A DNA stretch of 64,000 nt, from assembly GCA_026387915.1 (NCBI GenBank), contig JAPLKS010000017.1, forward strand, positions 62,001 to 126,000, read 5' to 3'. The translations under genes were made by a program, and so were the position numbers. The stretch comes from Gemmatimonadota bacterium. GTDB lineage: Bacteria > Gemmatimonadota > Gemmatimonadetes > Gemmatimonadales > Gemmatimonadaceae. Below, piece after piece: positions 1 through 8,475 of the stretch. The notes below the pieces were generated by a model. The model was not told the origin of the DNA. It saw only the letters and a program-made list of their open reading frames with translations, and ran no database searches. The stretch's first letter is position 1, and each line of letters opens with the position of its first letter.

Positions 1-4
1 GGCG

Positions 5-748
5 GTGATGATTGCGTCATCGAGTGCTGGGGCCAGTGTGTATGCGACGCGGCGCGAGGCATTTCGGGAGCTGGATGAGCCGAGTTTTGTGCTGCGTCGT
101 GCGGAGCCATTGGCGTTGTTGTCGCGCCCTGCGCTCGTGGGATCGCAGCTGGTGATTAAGCGGGCGATGGACATGGTCGGATCGCTGTTGGGATTGATTG
201 TGTTGTCGCCGGTGATGCTCTTTGTGGCATTGTCGGTGCGCCTGACCTCAAAGGGGCCGGTCTTCTTCCGGCAGACGCGAGTCGGGCTTGGCGGCGATCC
301 CTTTATGATGCTCAAGTTCCGCACGATGGTGCACGACGCTGAGCGGCAGCAGGAGGCGCTGGAGCAGGCGAACGTCTATTCTGGCACGCCGTTGTTTAAG
401 CTGGCGCACGATCCACGGCTGACGTCGATTGGGATGTTCATGCGCCGCTCGTCGTTGGATGAATTGCCGCAGTTATTCAACGTGTTGAACGGCGAAATGT
501 CGTTGGTCGGGCCACGTCCGGCGGTGCCGGCAGAGGTGCTGAAGTACAAACAGCATCATTTTGTTCGATTTGAAGTGTTGCCCGGCATGACCGGTCCGTG
601 GCAGGTGAGTGGTCGGAATGCGATTCGCGACTTTGAAGACGTGGTTCGGTTGGATGCGGCCTACATTCGCGGTTGGACGGTGTGGAAAGATCTCGCGATT
701 CTGCTGCGGACAATTCCAGCCGTTCTGAGCATGAAAGGGGCGTATTAG
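5..748 (+). CDS. Priming sugar transferase (polyprenyl-phosphate glycosylphosphotransferase), possibly 5'-truncated
   Basis: Transfers a sugar-1-phosphate from a nucleotide sugar to undecaprenyl phosphate at the inner membrane, the first step of exopolysaccharide repeat-unit assembly. The 247 visible residues contain the bacterial sugar transferase domain: an amphipathic or membrane helix at about 54-78 beginning 'KRAMDMVGSLLGL', then 'VFFRQTRVG', 'LKFRTM', 'SSLDELPQLFNVL' and 'MSLVGPRP', ending with the usual 'GRNAI' and 'YIRGW' elements. It matches the short WcaJ/WbaP C-terminal half and lacks the N-terminal four-helix region. The first start in frame is GTG at 5 followed by ATG at 8, but the frame is open to the window edge, so the protein may begin further upstream. 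It heads the polysaccharide locus. Confidence 0.9.
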   Translation: MMIASSSAGASVYATRREAFRELDEPSFVLRRAEPLALLSRPALVGSQLVIKRAMDMVGSLLGLIVLSPVMLFVALSVRLTSKGPVFFRQTRVGLGGDPFMMLKFRTMVHDAERQQEALEQANVYSGTPLFKLAHDPRLTSIGMFMRRSSLDELPQLFNVLNGEMSLVGPRPAVPAEVLKYKQHHFVRFEVLPGMTGPWQVSGRNAIRDFEDVVRLDAAYIRGWTVWKDLAILLRTIPAVLSMKGAY

Positions 749-881
749 CGTCCTCGGACGGCCGAACACCGGATTTACGGTGACGTGGACCTGTGGGACA
801 TCGTTAAAGGAAGAAGGGGTGCGGGCCATTCTGGGCAGGGGCTCGCCGTTGGGATTTCACCAGAGGATTGGCATCGACATC

Positions 882-1544
882 ATGAGTTTCTCACGGTTGA
901 GCAGGATGGGTTCGGCGATTGCCGCAGCGTTGCTGCTGTCCGCCTGTGCCGCGCGCCGGCCGGAGACAGTGGTTTCGCCGTTGCCGGTGTCCCCGACGCC
1001 GGTGTGGCGTTTGGAGACGGGCGATCAGGTGAAGGTGAAGTTCTACCGTGAACCAGAGTTGACGACCGATGCGACGGTGAATCGGAATGGAGATGTGTAT
1101 TTCGCTGGCCTCGGTCGGGTGCACGTGGCCGGATTGATGTTGGATTCCTTACAAACCGATTTACAGGCGCGGTATGAGCGGTTAGTGCTGGAGCCGACGC
1201 TGGATGTTTCGATGTCACGCGACATCGTGTTTTATGGTCAGGTGCGGACGCCGGGCACGGTGGTGGCGGATCAGGCGCTGACGGTGCTGGGGGCGTTGGC
1301 CAAGGCGGGCGGGTCGACCGCGCTCGAGCGTGATCCGACGATCTGGTTGGTGAAGGCGAATCGCCGTACGTACGCGCTCGCGGGTGACGCGCGACTGTCG
1401 TCGATCGATCTCGAGCATGGCGACGCGATATTTGTGCAGGGCCAAGGATTTCTCAGTCGTAATCAACAGAACCTCGCGCTTGTGGGGTCGATGTCGCAGC
1501 TGCTCTTGACGTCGATTTCTCTTATTTTCACCGTGCTCAAGTAG
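882..1544 (+). CDS. Polysaccharide export lipoprotein, Wza/SLBB family
   Basis: Outer-membrane or periplasmic polysaccharide export protein of the Wza family, expected to form or line the exit channel for the glycan. 220 residues from ATG 882. This start gives a lipoprotein signal with lipobox 'LLLSAC' near residue 20; the frame is open upstream to 780, but that extension has no signal character. The poly-export motif region begins 'WRLETGDQVKVKFYREPEL', followed by a soluble ligand-binding beta-grasp segment ('GQVRTPGTV', then 'ALAKAGG'). It is shorter than E. coli Wza (about 380 residues), with one SLBB repeat, as in many Wza-like proteins outside enterobacteria. The C-terminus is hydrophobic ('LLLTSISLIFTVLK'). 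The Wzz/BY-kinase gene begins 8 bp downstream. Confidence 0.9.
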   Translation: MSFSRLSRMGSAIAAALLLSACAARRPETVVSPLPVSPTPVWRLETGDQVKVKFYREPELTTDATVNRNGDVYFAGLGRVHVAGLMLDSLQTDLQARYERLVLEPTLDVSMSRDIVFYGQVRTPGTVVADQALTVLGALAKAGGSTALERDPTIWLVKANRRTYALAGDARLSSIDLEHGDAIFVQGQGFLSRNQQNLALVGSMSQLLLTSISLIFTVLK

Positions 1545-1552
1545 GCGATTTC

Positions 1553-3925
1553 GTGGAACAACTCCCCGCCGCGTCTCAGGCGTTTGCTGAGCCAACCGAT
1601 GAAATTGATCTTCGCCGCGCATGGCAGACGATCGCGCGGAGCGCGTGGATCATTGTCGTCTGCGTTGGCTTGGCGGTGTCCGCGGCGGTGATCGCGGCGC
1701 GGCAGCTGGAGCCGAGTTATTCGGCGTCGGCGACGGTACGTGTGGAAGACAAGCGTAATTCGCAAGGCTCTGGCGGGCCGATGGCGATGTATTCGTTTGG
1801 CGGTGATAATCAAGCCACGCTCGCTATGGCTGGTGAAGTGATCACGAGCCGGACGTTGGCGGCCGAAGTGGTGGACTCGCTCGGGCTCCGGCTGTCAGTG
1901 GCTCAGCCGCAAACGCCGGTGCGGAGCCGGTACATTTTGTGGGCGAGACTCTCGTCGGACGCACCGTCGGTGCAGTACCGCGTGGTGCGGACTGCGGACG
2001 GGTCGGCCCGTGAAGTGCACGTGGTGCAGTCACAGGATTCGCTGTTGGGCACGTACCCAGATTCCCTGCCGGTCCGGATTATCGGTGGCGAGATTGGGCT
2101 GACGAGCGATGGCCGGATGCTGGACCACTTTTCGTTGAACGTGGACCCCCGGACGCAAATCGCGGAAGGGCTTCGCGGATTGATCGTCGTGGAGCCGACC
2201 AACAAGGACGCCAACGTCCTGCGCATTTCGTATAGCGGGAAAGATTCGGCGCTGGCGCGAACCATTCCCAACGTGGTGGCGCGTCGATTCGTGCACCGGA
2301 AAATGGAACTCGATCGCAGCGGTGCGCGCACCCAGGTGGATTATCTCACGCGCCAGCTGGCGACATTGACGGCTGATGTCGAAGACAAAGAAGCCCAGAT
2401 GAAGGCCTACCTGGAGCGCCTCGGCATTACGGGCGTGCAACAGGAGCAGGCGGTGTTGTCGCAGGAGATGGTGCTCTTGCAGAACTCGATGCGCGAGATG
2501 GAGCGCGAACGAGAGAATCTGACGCGGGCGATGGAGCCGTTGCAGGATCCGGACACCCTCGCGGGACGCACGCAGTTCCTGCAGAAATTGCTGGCCACGC
2601 CCGATTTCGGGAAAGCCAGCATTGGTGGTGGCGAGACGCAACGCTACGAGGCATTGATGGCGCAGCGTTCGCAAGAGCTCACGCGCTACATGCCAAACAA
2701 TCTGGTCGTTCGTAATCTGGACAAGCAGATTCGCGAGTCGCAGGACAATATTCGGCGTCGCGTCGTGACGTACCTCGCGAATATTGATGAACAGATGCGC
2801 GCGCTTCGTCCGCGTTTGGCACGGACCGAGGCAAAATTGCAGCAGGTGCCGGAACACCTGACCGAGTTCGGACGGCTCGAGCGTGACCGGCACATCGTTG
2901 AACAGATGATGACGCTGATGCAGGGGCGTCTGAAGGAAGCGGAAATCGCGACGGCCGTGCAGGATTCCACGGCGACGGTGCTCGACGAGGCGGTCAACCC
3001 GTCGCGTATTGGCGGCAGTTCGGAGACGTTGATCTTTGCGGTGGCGATCTTCAGCGGTCTGTTTGTTGGCGTGCTGGTAGCGTTTCTCCGCGACTGGCTT
3101 GATACCACAATTCGCTCGGAGACCGATCTGGCGAATATCGTGGGCGTGGCGGTGGTCGGCATCATTCCAAACTTGATGCAGCAGGCGCGAAGCGTTGGCT
3201 ATCGATTGCCGTCGCCCAAGACCGGGGCCGACGAACCGAAGCCAGCGGCGGGGCGTGAATATCAAACGCCGGCCGCCGAGGCGTATCGTACGTTGCGTAC
3301 GAATCTAAATTATTTGACACCGCCGCGGGCGCCGCGCGTGATTGTGGTCACCAGTGCGTTGCCGGGTGATGGAAAGACGACCACTGTGGTGAATCTCGCG
3401 GTGACGCTGGCGCACCAAGGGCAGCGCGTGATTCTGATTGACGCGGAAACGCGCCGAGGAACGGTGCACGATGTGTTCGGGATTCCGTCCGCTCCTGGTT
3501 TCTTTGACTTGATGTATGGGCAGGCGTCGCCGGGCGAGTGCATTCGTCGTGTGCAGATGGAAGGGGGCGGCACGATTGACGTATTGCCGCTGGGCAGCTC
3601 GCCGAGCGTGAACCCCGCCGATCTCTTGGTGGCTGGGCGCCTGCAGCCGTTGTTTGAGCGACTGCGTGGGCAGTACGACTTTGTGCTCATCGACACGCCG
3701 CCGCTGAATTTGTTCACGGATGGCGCGCTGATTGGCGCGCACGCCGACGCGTTGCTACTCGTCGCACGTGCGGACAAGACGGACAAGGACGAACTGCGCT
3801 ATGCGGTGCAGCAGCTCCGCAATGTGCAGGTGACGCTGGCGGGGACGATTCTCAACGATGTCGAGTTCCGCCGCAGTTCGCGGTATCGGCTCGGCTACGG
3901 CTACTACTACGATTATGCCCGCTGA
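1553..3925 (+). CDS. Polysaccharide co-polymerase fused to BY-family tyrosine autokinase (Wzc-like)
   Basis: Inner-membrane chain-length regulator and tyrosine kinase that controls polymerisation and export together with the Wza-like protein. 790 residues from GTG 1553. A Wzz domain with two membrane segments (about 29-47 and 491-513) flanks a large periplasmic coiled-coil region. A cytoplasmic BY-kinase domain follows: Walker A 'PGDGKTTT' near 604-611 (K608), Walker A' 'LIDAETRRG' near 629-637, and Walker B 'FVLIDTPPL' near 709-717. The tail 'RYRLGYGYYYDYAR' carries six tyrosines within the last 13 residues, the usual autophosphorylation cluster. The Walker A' motif has E where the common form is 'DxDxR'. 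No cognate low-molecular-weight phosphatase is encoded in the window. Confidence 0.93.
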   Translation: MEQLPAASQAFAEPTDEIDLRRAWQTIARSAWIIVVCVGLAVSAAVIAARQLEPSYSASATVRVEDKRNSQGSGGPMAMYSFGGDNQATLAMAGEVITSRTLAAEVVDSLGLRLSVAQPQTPVRSRYILWARLSSDAPSVQYRVVRTADGSAREVHVVQSQDSLLGTYPDSLPVRIIGGEIGLTSDGRMLDHFSLNVDPRTQIAEGLRGLIVVEPTNKDANVLRISYSGKDSALARTIPNVVARRFVHRKMELDRSGARTQVDYLTRQLATLTADVEDKEAQMKAYLERLGITGVQQEQAVLSQEMVLLQNSMREMERERENLTRAMEPLQDPDTLAGRTQFLQKLLATPDFGKASIGGGETQRYEALMAQRSQELTRYMPNNLVVRNLDKQIRESQDNIRRRVVTYLANIDEQMRALRPRLARTEAKLQQVPEHLTEFGRLERDRHIVEQMMTLMQGRLKEAEIATAVQDSTATVLDEAVNPSRIGGSSETLIFAVAIFSGLFVGVLVAFLRDWLDTTIRSETDLANIVGVAVVGIIPNLMQQARSVGYRLPSPKTGADEPKPAAGREYQTPAAEAYRTLRTNLNYLTPPRAPRVIVVTSALPGDGKTTTVVNLAVTLAHQGQRVILIDAETRRGTVHDVFGIPSAPGFFDLMYGQASPGECIRRVQMEGGGTIDVLPLGSSPSVNPADLLVAGRLQPLFERLRGQYDFVLIDTPPLNLFTDGALIGAHADALLLVARADKTDKDELRYAVQQLRNVQVTLAGTILNDVEFRRSSRYRLGYGYYYDYAR

Positions 3926-4583
3926 TCATTTTCGGAATAGCGGCCGCGTGCCGCTCTCGGTCTCGGACCGCTCCCCTTCTGAACTCGTGCCGGATCTTCT
4001 CGACACGGGGGTCGAGCGCTTGCCGTCGAGCGGTCAGTTCAGTGCCGCGTCGATTTCGGGGCTCGTTTTGTTTGCGCTCGAATTATTCGCCGCGCCGCTG
4101 ACGTTCGGCATTACGCTCGTGGTGTCGGTGCTGTTCTGGTGGATGCTCGATCAGCCATGGTCGGGTCGCCGGAAGCGGACGCGCCGGCGCGGGATCACCT
4201 CGCGGCTGTTGTACTTGAGCACGATGTTGCTGATCGGGATGTGGCTAACGGTCATGCTGATTTTCCGGGCGAGCGATCCGACGCTATCGTCCGGTTTCTC
4301 GGCGACGTTGCCCACGGCGATGTTCGGTGTGGATATTGGTGCGCTGTCGGCGCTCAATGGCATGCGGCAATACCGGGCGAGTACAGCACCAATCGATATG
4401 GGGCAGACGAGCGTTGCGCCCTTTAGTTTGTTTGCGCATGGCGCGGCGTCAACGATTGCCATCAGCCTCTTGGCGTATTCGGTGGTGCTGGGGCGTCGGC
4501 GCCTGCGCCGTCGATTGCGAGAGGTTGACCCCCGCAGTGGCCGTGGTGGCGGCGGTGCCTCGCGCCGCATCATTGATTCGTAG
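3915..4583 (+). CDS. Hypothetical membrane protein of the polysaccharide locus
   Basis: Not recognised as a named family. 222 residues from ATG 3915, which overlaps the end of the Wzz/BY-kinase gene by 11 bp, so translation is probably coupled. A polar N-terminus of about 45 residues is followed by hydrophobic segments near 47-80 (probably two helices separated by a short turn), 100-118 and 176-193. Basic loops ('RRKRTRRRG', 'RRRLRRRLR') suggest cytoplasmic connections. The C-terminus is Arg/Gly-rich. Position between the co-polymerase and the polymerase suggests an accessory role in glycan assembly; that is inference from context only. Confidence 0.7.
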   Translation: MPADHFRNSGRVPLSVSDRSPSELVPDLLDTGVERLPSSGQFSAASISGLVLFALELFAAPLTFGITLVVSVLFWWMLDQPWSGRRKRTRRRGITSRLLYLSTMLLIGMWLTVMLIFRASDPTLSSGFSATLPTAMFGVDIGALSALNGMRQYRASTAPIDMGQTSVAPFSLFAHGAASTIAISLLAYSVVLGRRRLRRRLREVDPRSGRGGGGASRRIIDS

Positions 4584-4598
4584 CGGCGCGCTGTCCTG

Positions 4599-6131
4599 AT
4601 GAGCAGCGTGCGCGTGGAACCGTCCAGCCCAGCGGCAGCGACGTTTGTGGCGCCGTCGGTGGGACTGCGGCCGCGTGTGGCGCAGCGCCGTGCGTCGTTT
4701 ACCAACGTGCTGATCGGTGGTTTTTCCCTGCTCACGCTCTTGCTCTTGTCCGGCGTTGGTGGCCGTCCGGCGGCAATCGTGTACGCGTTGGCAGCGGGGT
4801 TTGTGGCGCTGGTGCTCCATACGCGCGATCCGGTAGCGTATATGAGTTTCACGCTCTGGATGTGGTTTGTGTCGCCGTTTGTGCGGCGCGTGCTCGACAT
4901 GCACCATGGGTGGAACCCGACCAGTCCGGCGCTCCTCGCCCCCCAGTTTGCCGCTGCCGTGGCGGTGATGACGTTGGCGCGTCGTGCCCGATCGCTACGA
5001 AATCCTCTGTTTGCGCCGTATCTGCTGGTGTTGGCGGCACTCGCGTATGGCTATTCGGTGGGAATCATTAATGCAGGGATTGTGCCCGCTACGTATGCGC
5101 TCGTGACGTGGCTCGCGCCGGCGTTCTTCGGTTTGTTTTTGGCGGTCGAGTGGCGGCGGTACCCCGCCATGCGCGAGGAGCTCTTGCACACCTTTCGTAT
5201 TGCCCTGCCGCTCCTTGCCGCGTACGGCGTGTATCAGTTTGTTCGGCTGCCGCAATGGGATTCTGGCTGGATGCGGAACGCCGATTTGCGAAGCATCGGG
5301 CTGCCGTTGCCCTTTCTGGTGCGCGTGTTCGGGACGCTCAACACGCCTGGGCCGTTTGCGGCCGTGCTGCTGACGGGCGTGTTGATGATTCTGCCAACGA
5401 AAGGATGGTTTCGGTATGTGTCGGTGACGCTGTCGCTGCTCGCGCTGTTGTTAACGCGCACCCGGTCCGCTTGGGTGGCATTCATTGTCGGGTTGTTTGT
5501 GTCGCAGCTGTCGCAGCCCCTATCGCAAATGCCGAAGCGCACGATCACGCTTATTGCGGTGGCGTTGATGGCGCTTCCGTTGGCGACCATGCCGCAATTT
5601 CGGTCGTCGATTGCGTCGCGACTCAATACGTTTTCGAATCTGCGTGGTGACAACAGCTTTATGAAGCGCGTGGCGTTTTCGTCGGTGACGGCAAGCAATA
5701 TTGTCGAATCGGCGGAGGGTGCCGGCCTCGGCTCCACCGGCGGCGCGACCAAGCTCTCGAATACGAAAGGCATGCGCTCCCTCGACAACGGATTTCTTGA
5801 AATCTTCTACGTGCTCGGCTGGCCGGGCGGCACGGCGTTTTTTCTCGGTATTGCCGGACTGCTCGTGCAGTCGGCGCGCTTTGCGGAGACGCGAGCCGAC
5901 TCGTTTGCGGGGACGGCGCGCGCCACCGCGGTCGCGTTGCTCTCCATGATTCCCGTGGGAGACGTGTTCACGGGCGCGACCGGGCTGTTGCTCTGGGCGA
6001 TGGTCGGCTTTGGGATTAGCGCGCACGCGTATCACACCACGACTGGGCTCGCAATCAAATCGCAGGCTCGTCGATTTGCCGAACGGCAGCGAGCGCGGGT
6101 GCCGGTCACTCGCGTTCCCTCTGTCATCTGA
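4599..6131 (+). CDS. O-antigen polymerase/ligase family membrane protein (Wzy/WaaL-like)
   Basis: Polytopic inner-membrane protein expected to polymerise repeat units or ligate the finished glycan. 510 residues from ATG 4599, with about ten or more hydrophobic segments and a longer periplasmic loop around 330-395. The family's characteristic stretch is present: 'LLLTRTRSAWVAFIVGL', resembling the 'TxSRg/aw' helix of Wzy_C proteins, followed by 'LDNGFLEIFYVLGWPGG', which matches the 'DNxyL..l...GlpGl' element. Wzy and WaaL enzymes cannot be separated by sequence at this level. The preceding membrane-protein gene ends 15 bp upstream. Confidence 0.85.
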   Translation: MSSVRVEPSSPAAATFVAPSVGLRPRVAQRRASFTNVLIGGFSLLTLLLLSGVGGRPAAIVYALAAGFVALVLHTRDPVAYMSFTLWMWFVSPFVRRVLDMHHGWNPTSPALLAPQFAAAVAVMTLARRARSLRNPLFAPYLLVLAALAYGYSVGIINAGIVPATYALVTWLAPAFFGLFLAVEWRRYPAMREELLHTFRIALPLLAAYGVYQFVRLPQWDSGWMRNADLRSIGLPLPFLVRVFGTLNTPGPFAAVLLTGVLMILPTKGWFRYVSVTLSLLALLLTRTRSAWVAFIVGLFVSQLSQPLSQMPKRTITLIAVALMALPLATMPQFRSSIASRLNTFSNLRGDNSFMKRVAFSSVTASNIVESAEGAGLGSTGGATKLSNTKGMRSLDNGFLEIFYVLGWPGGTAFFLGIAGLLVQSARFAETRADSFAGTARATAVALLSMIPVGDVFTGATGLLLWAMVGFGISAHAYHTTTGLAIKSQARRFAERQRARVPVTRVPSVI

Positions 6132-6152
6132 CGGACGAAAAGGACACGCGAC

Positions 6153-6554
6153 ATGGAACAGATTGAACACATCGTCTCCAATGGTCAGCCACTGGCCTAT
6201 ATCATCCGCGCCTCGCTGGTACCGGAACGCACCACGTTTCTGACGCCGCCCGAGTTCAAGCAGCAGGTGGGCTATGTGGTGTATCCGGCGGGCGGCGAGA
6301 TTCAACGGCACGTGCATTTGCCGCTCCAACGCCGGCTCGTGGGAACGTCTGAAGTGCTGATCGTGAAGCAGGGGCGTTGCGAGATGGACGTGTATAACGA
6401 TGCGCGTGAATTGGTCGCCACGCGCGAGCTCGCGACGGGCGACGTGATGTTGATGGTGGGCGGCGGACACGGATTTCGGATGCTGGAACCGACGGTGCTG
6501 CTCGAAGTGAAGCAGGGTCCATATACTGGACTCGAAGAAAAAGAACGCTTCTAG
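6153..6554 (+). CDS. Cupin-fold protein, probable sugar-modification or regulatory enzyme
   Basis: 133 residues with a double-stranded beta-helix (cupin) pattern. 'YPAGGEIQRHVHLP' supplies the His pair of cupin motif 1, and 'GDVMLMVGGGHGFRM' supplies the motif 2 glycine and histidine. The protein looks complete as a single-domain cupin. Similar small cupins occur in lipopolysaccharide and capsule clusters, often with sugar aminotransferases, which is the arrangement here: the DegT aminotransferase starts 18 bp downstream. Substrate and activity (isomerase, epimerase or metal-binding accessory protein) cannot be read from the sequence. Confidence 0.75.
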   Translation: MEQIEHIVSNGQPLAYIIRASLVPERTTFLTPPEFKQQVGYVVYPAGGEIQRHVHLPLQRRLVGTSEVLIVKQGRCEMDVYNDARELVATRELATGDVMLMVGGGHGFRMLEPTVLLEVKQGPYTGLEEKERF

Positions 6555-6571
6555 TCATCTCGGACTGCATC

Positions 6572-7708
6572 ATGATTCCCGTGAATGAGCCGGTGATCGG
6601 CGAGCGTGAACTTGCCAATGTGACGGAGTGCATCCGTACAGGCTGGATCTCTTCTGCTGGCCGGTTCATCGACGCCTTTGAGTCGGGCTGGTCCTCCTAC
6701 TGCGACCGCGCGCACGGTGTGGCCGTCGCCAATGGAACGGTCGCCCTTCGATTGGCGGTGGCCGCCCTCGATCTACAGCCCGGTGACGAAGTGATCATGC
6801 CGACGTTCACGATCATTTCGTGCGCGGCGGCGGTGGTGGAGTGCGGCGGCGTGCCGGTGCTCGTGGATGCGGACCCTGAGACGTTCGGCATGAACGTCGC
6901 GCAGGTGGCGGCCAAGATTACGCCGCGGACGCGGGCGATTATGCCGGTGCATTTATATGGGCACCCGGTGGACATGGACCCGTTGCTCGCGCTCGCCGCG
7001 GAACATCGCCTTGCGGTGATCGAAGATGCGGCCGAGGCGCACGGCGCCGAGTACCTCACATCGTTTGGACGTTCCGCTCCGACCTGGCGTCGGTGCGGCA
7101 GCTTTGGCGATGCGAGTGTGTTCAGCTTTTACGCCAACAAGCTGATCACCACCGGCGAAGGTGGCATGTTGGTGACGGACAGCGACGCGATGGCCGCGCG
7201 CACCCGATCGCTCCGCAACCTCTGCTTTCAGCCCAAGCGTCGGTTCTATCACGAGGAACTCGGTTTCAATTTCCGACTCACCAACCTGCAGGCCGCCGTG
7301 GGCGTGGCGCAGTTGGAGCGGATGCCAGACGTCCTGAAGCAGAAACGATGGATGGGGCAGGCGTACGGGGAACGGCTCGCGGGGATTCCGGGGTTGCAGA
7401 TTCCGATGACGAAACCCTGGGCGCGGCACGTCTTTTGGATGTACGGCCTCGTGGTGGACGAGAGCACCGGACTCAATGCGGTGACATTCGCCGAACGCTT
7501 GGCTGCCCAAGGGGTGGAAACGCGGCCGTTCTTCCTTGGAATGCACGAACAGCCCGTGCTGCAACAGCGTGGCCTATTTGGCGGCGAGCACTATCCCGTA
7601 GCGGAGCGATTGGCGCGGCAAGGGTTGTATCTCCCGTCTGGCGTCGCGCTGACGCCGACTCAACTGGACGCCGTGTGCGTGGCGGTGCGAGAGGTGCTTG
7701 GCGCATGA
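6572..7708 (+). CDS. DegT/DnrJ/EryC1/StrS-family PLP-dependent sugar aminotransferase
   Basis: Transfers an amino group to a keto-sugar nucleotide to make an amino-sugar precursor. 378 residues, the usual family length. The start reads 'MIPVNEPVIGERELANV', typical of the family. Further motifs are 'GVAVANGTVALRLA', 'PTFTIISCAAAV', 'IEDAAEAHGA', and the PLP-lysine element 'FYANKLITTGEGGM', with K190 as the likely Schiff-base lysine. 'LGFNFRLTNLQAAVGVAQL' completes the signature. The stop overlaps the next methyltransferase start as ATGA, so the two are probably co-translated. The aminated sugar may be the substrate of the downstream methyltransferases. Confidence 0.93.
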   Translation: MIPVNEPVIGERELANVTECIRTGWISSAGRFIDAFESGWSSYCDRAHGVAVANGTVALRLAVAALDLQPGDEVIMPTFTIISCAAAVVECGGVPVLVDADPETFGMNVAQVAAKITPRTRAIMPVHLYGHPVDMDPLLALAAEHRLAVIEDAAEAHGAEYLTSFGRSAPTWRRCGSFGDASVFSFYANKLITTGEGGMLVTDSDAMAARTRSLRNLCFQPKRRFYHEELGFNFRLTNLQAAVGVAQLERMPDVLKQKRWMGQAYGERLAGIPGLQIPMTKPWARHVFWMYGLVVDESTGLNAVTFAERLAAQGVETRPFFLGMHEQPVLQQRGLFGGEHYPVAERLARQGLYLPSGVALTPTQLDAVCVAVREVLGA

Positions 7709-8475
7709 CGGCTCCATTCGGTGCGGCCTATTCGGGCAGTTACGACGCGATCTACGGGGAAAAGGACTACGCGGCGGAGTGCACGCTGATTGAATCACTG
7801 CTCCGGTCGCACGCCGGCGGGCCGGTTGCGTCGATACTCGATCTCGGTTGTGGGACCGGAAATCATGCGATTCCGCTGGCGCAGCGCGGCTATGCGGTGA
7901 CCGGTGTCGACCGATCGGAGGCGATGTTGGCGATTGCGCGTACGAAGGCCGCGACCGCCGGCGTTGCGCCAACGTTCGCCATAGCCGACGTGCGCACCGT
8001 GCAGCTGGGGCGCGAGTTTGACGCGGCGTTGATGATGTTCGCCGTACTCGGATATCAAATTGACAATGCCGATGTGCTCGCGACGTTGCGGGCCGTCCGT
8101 GCCCACCTTGCGGTGGGATCGCTGTTCATCTTTGATGTGTGGCACGGGCCAGCGGTGGTGCGCATCGGTCCATCACCTCGCGTGAAAGTGATCGAGGCCG
8201 GCGGCGATACGTTGTTGCGTGCGGCGGACGGCACGCTCGACAGTGCCCAACAGACCTGCTTGGTGAAGTACCAGCTCTGGCGTCTTCGCGGGTCTCAACT
8301 TGTGGACCGAAGCGAAGAAGCACATGTGATGCGGTACTTCTTTCTGCAGGAAATCAGGTTGTTCCTGCAGGTGGCCGGGTTTGAGTTGGTTGAGGCACGT
8401 ACGCAGGAGAATGCCGCGGCCCCAACGGAAAACGACTGGAATATGGTGTGTGTCGCACGCGCCATACTGACGTGA
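7705..8475 (+). CDS. Class I SAM-dependent methyltransferase
   Basis: 256 residues from ATG 7705, which overlaps the aminotransferase stop by 4 bp. The frame is open far upstream, but only this start gives a normal methyltransferase N-terminus ('MTAPFGAAYSGSYDAIYGEK'). Motif I 'ILDLGCGTGNHAIPLA' binds SAM, 'VTGVDRSEAMLAIA' supplies the acidic residue of motif II, and 'FDAALMMFAVLGY' the motif IV region. This arrangement resembles N-methyltransferases of amino sugars such as DesVI-like enzymes, and the neighbouring DegT aminotransferase fits that, but O-methylation cannot be excluded. Confidence 0.88.
   Translation: MTAPFGAAYSGSYDAIYGEKDYAAECTLIESLLRSHAGGPVASILDLGCGTGNHAIPLAQRGYAVTGVDRSEAMLAIARTKAATAGVAPTFAIADVRTVQLGREFDAALMMFAVLGYQIDNADVLATLRAVRAHLAVGSLFIFDVWHGPAVVRIGPSPRVKVIEAGGDTLLRAADGTLDSAQQTCLVKYQLWRLRGSQLVDRSEEAHVMRYFFLQEIRLFLQVAGFELVEARTQENAAAPTENDWNMVCVARAILT

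Noticed and set aside
2030-3265. 411-codon open frame on the minus strand inside the Wzz/BY-kinase gene
   Set aside because: Antisense shadow caused by G+C-rich codon bias; the plus strand carries the conserved motifs.
7093-7704. Upstream extension of the first methyltransferase inside the aminotransferase gene
   Set aside because: The frame is open but out of phase with the conserved aminotransferase; a normal methyltransferase start exists at 7705.
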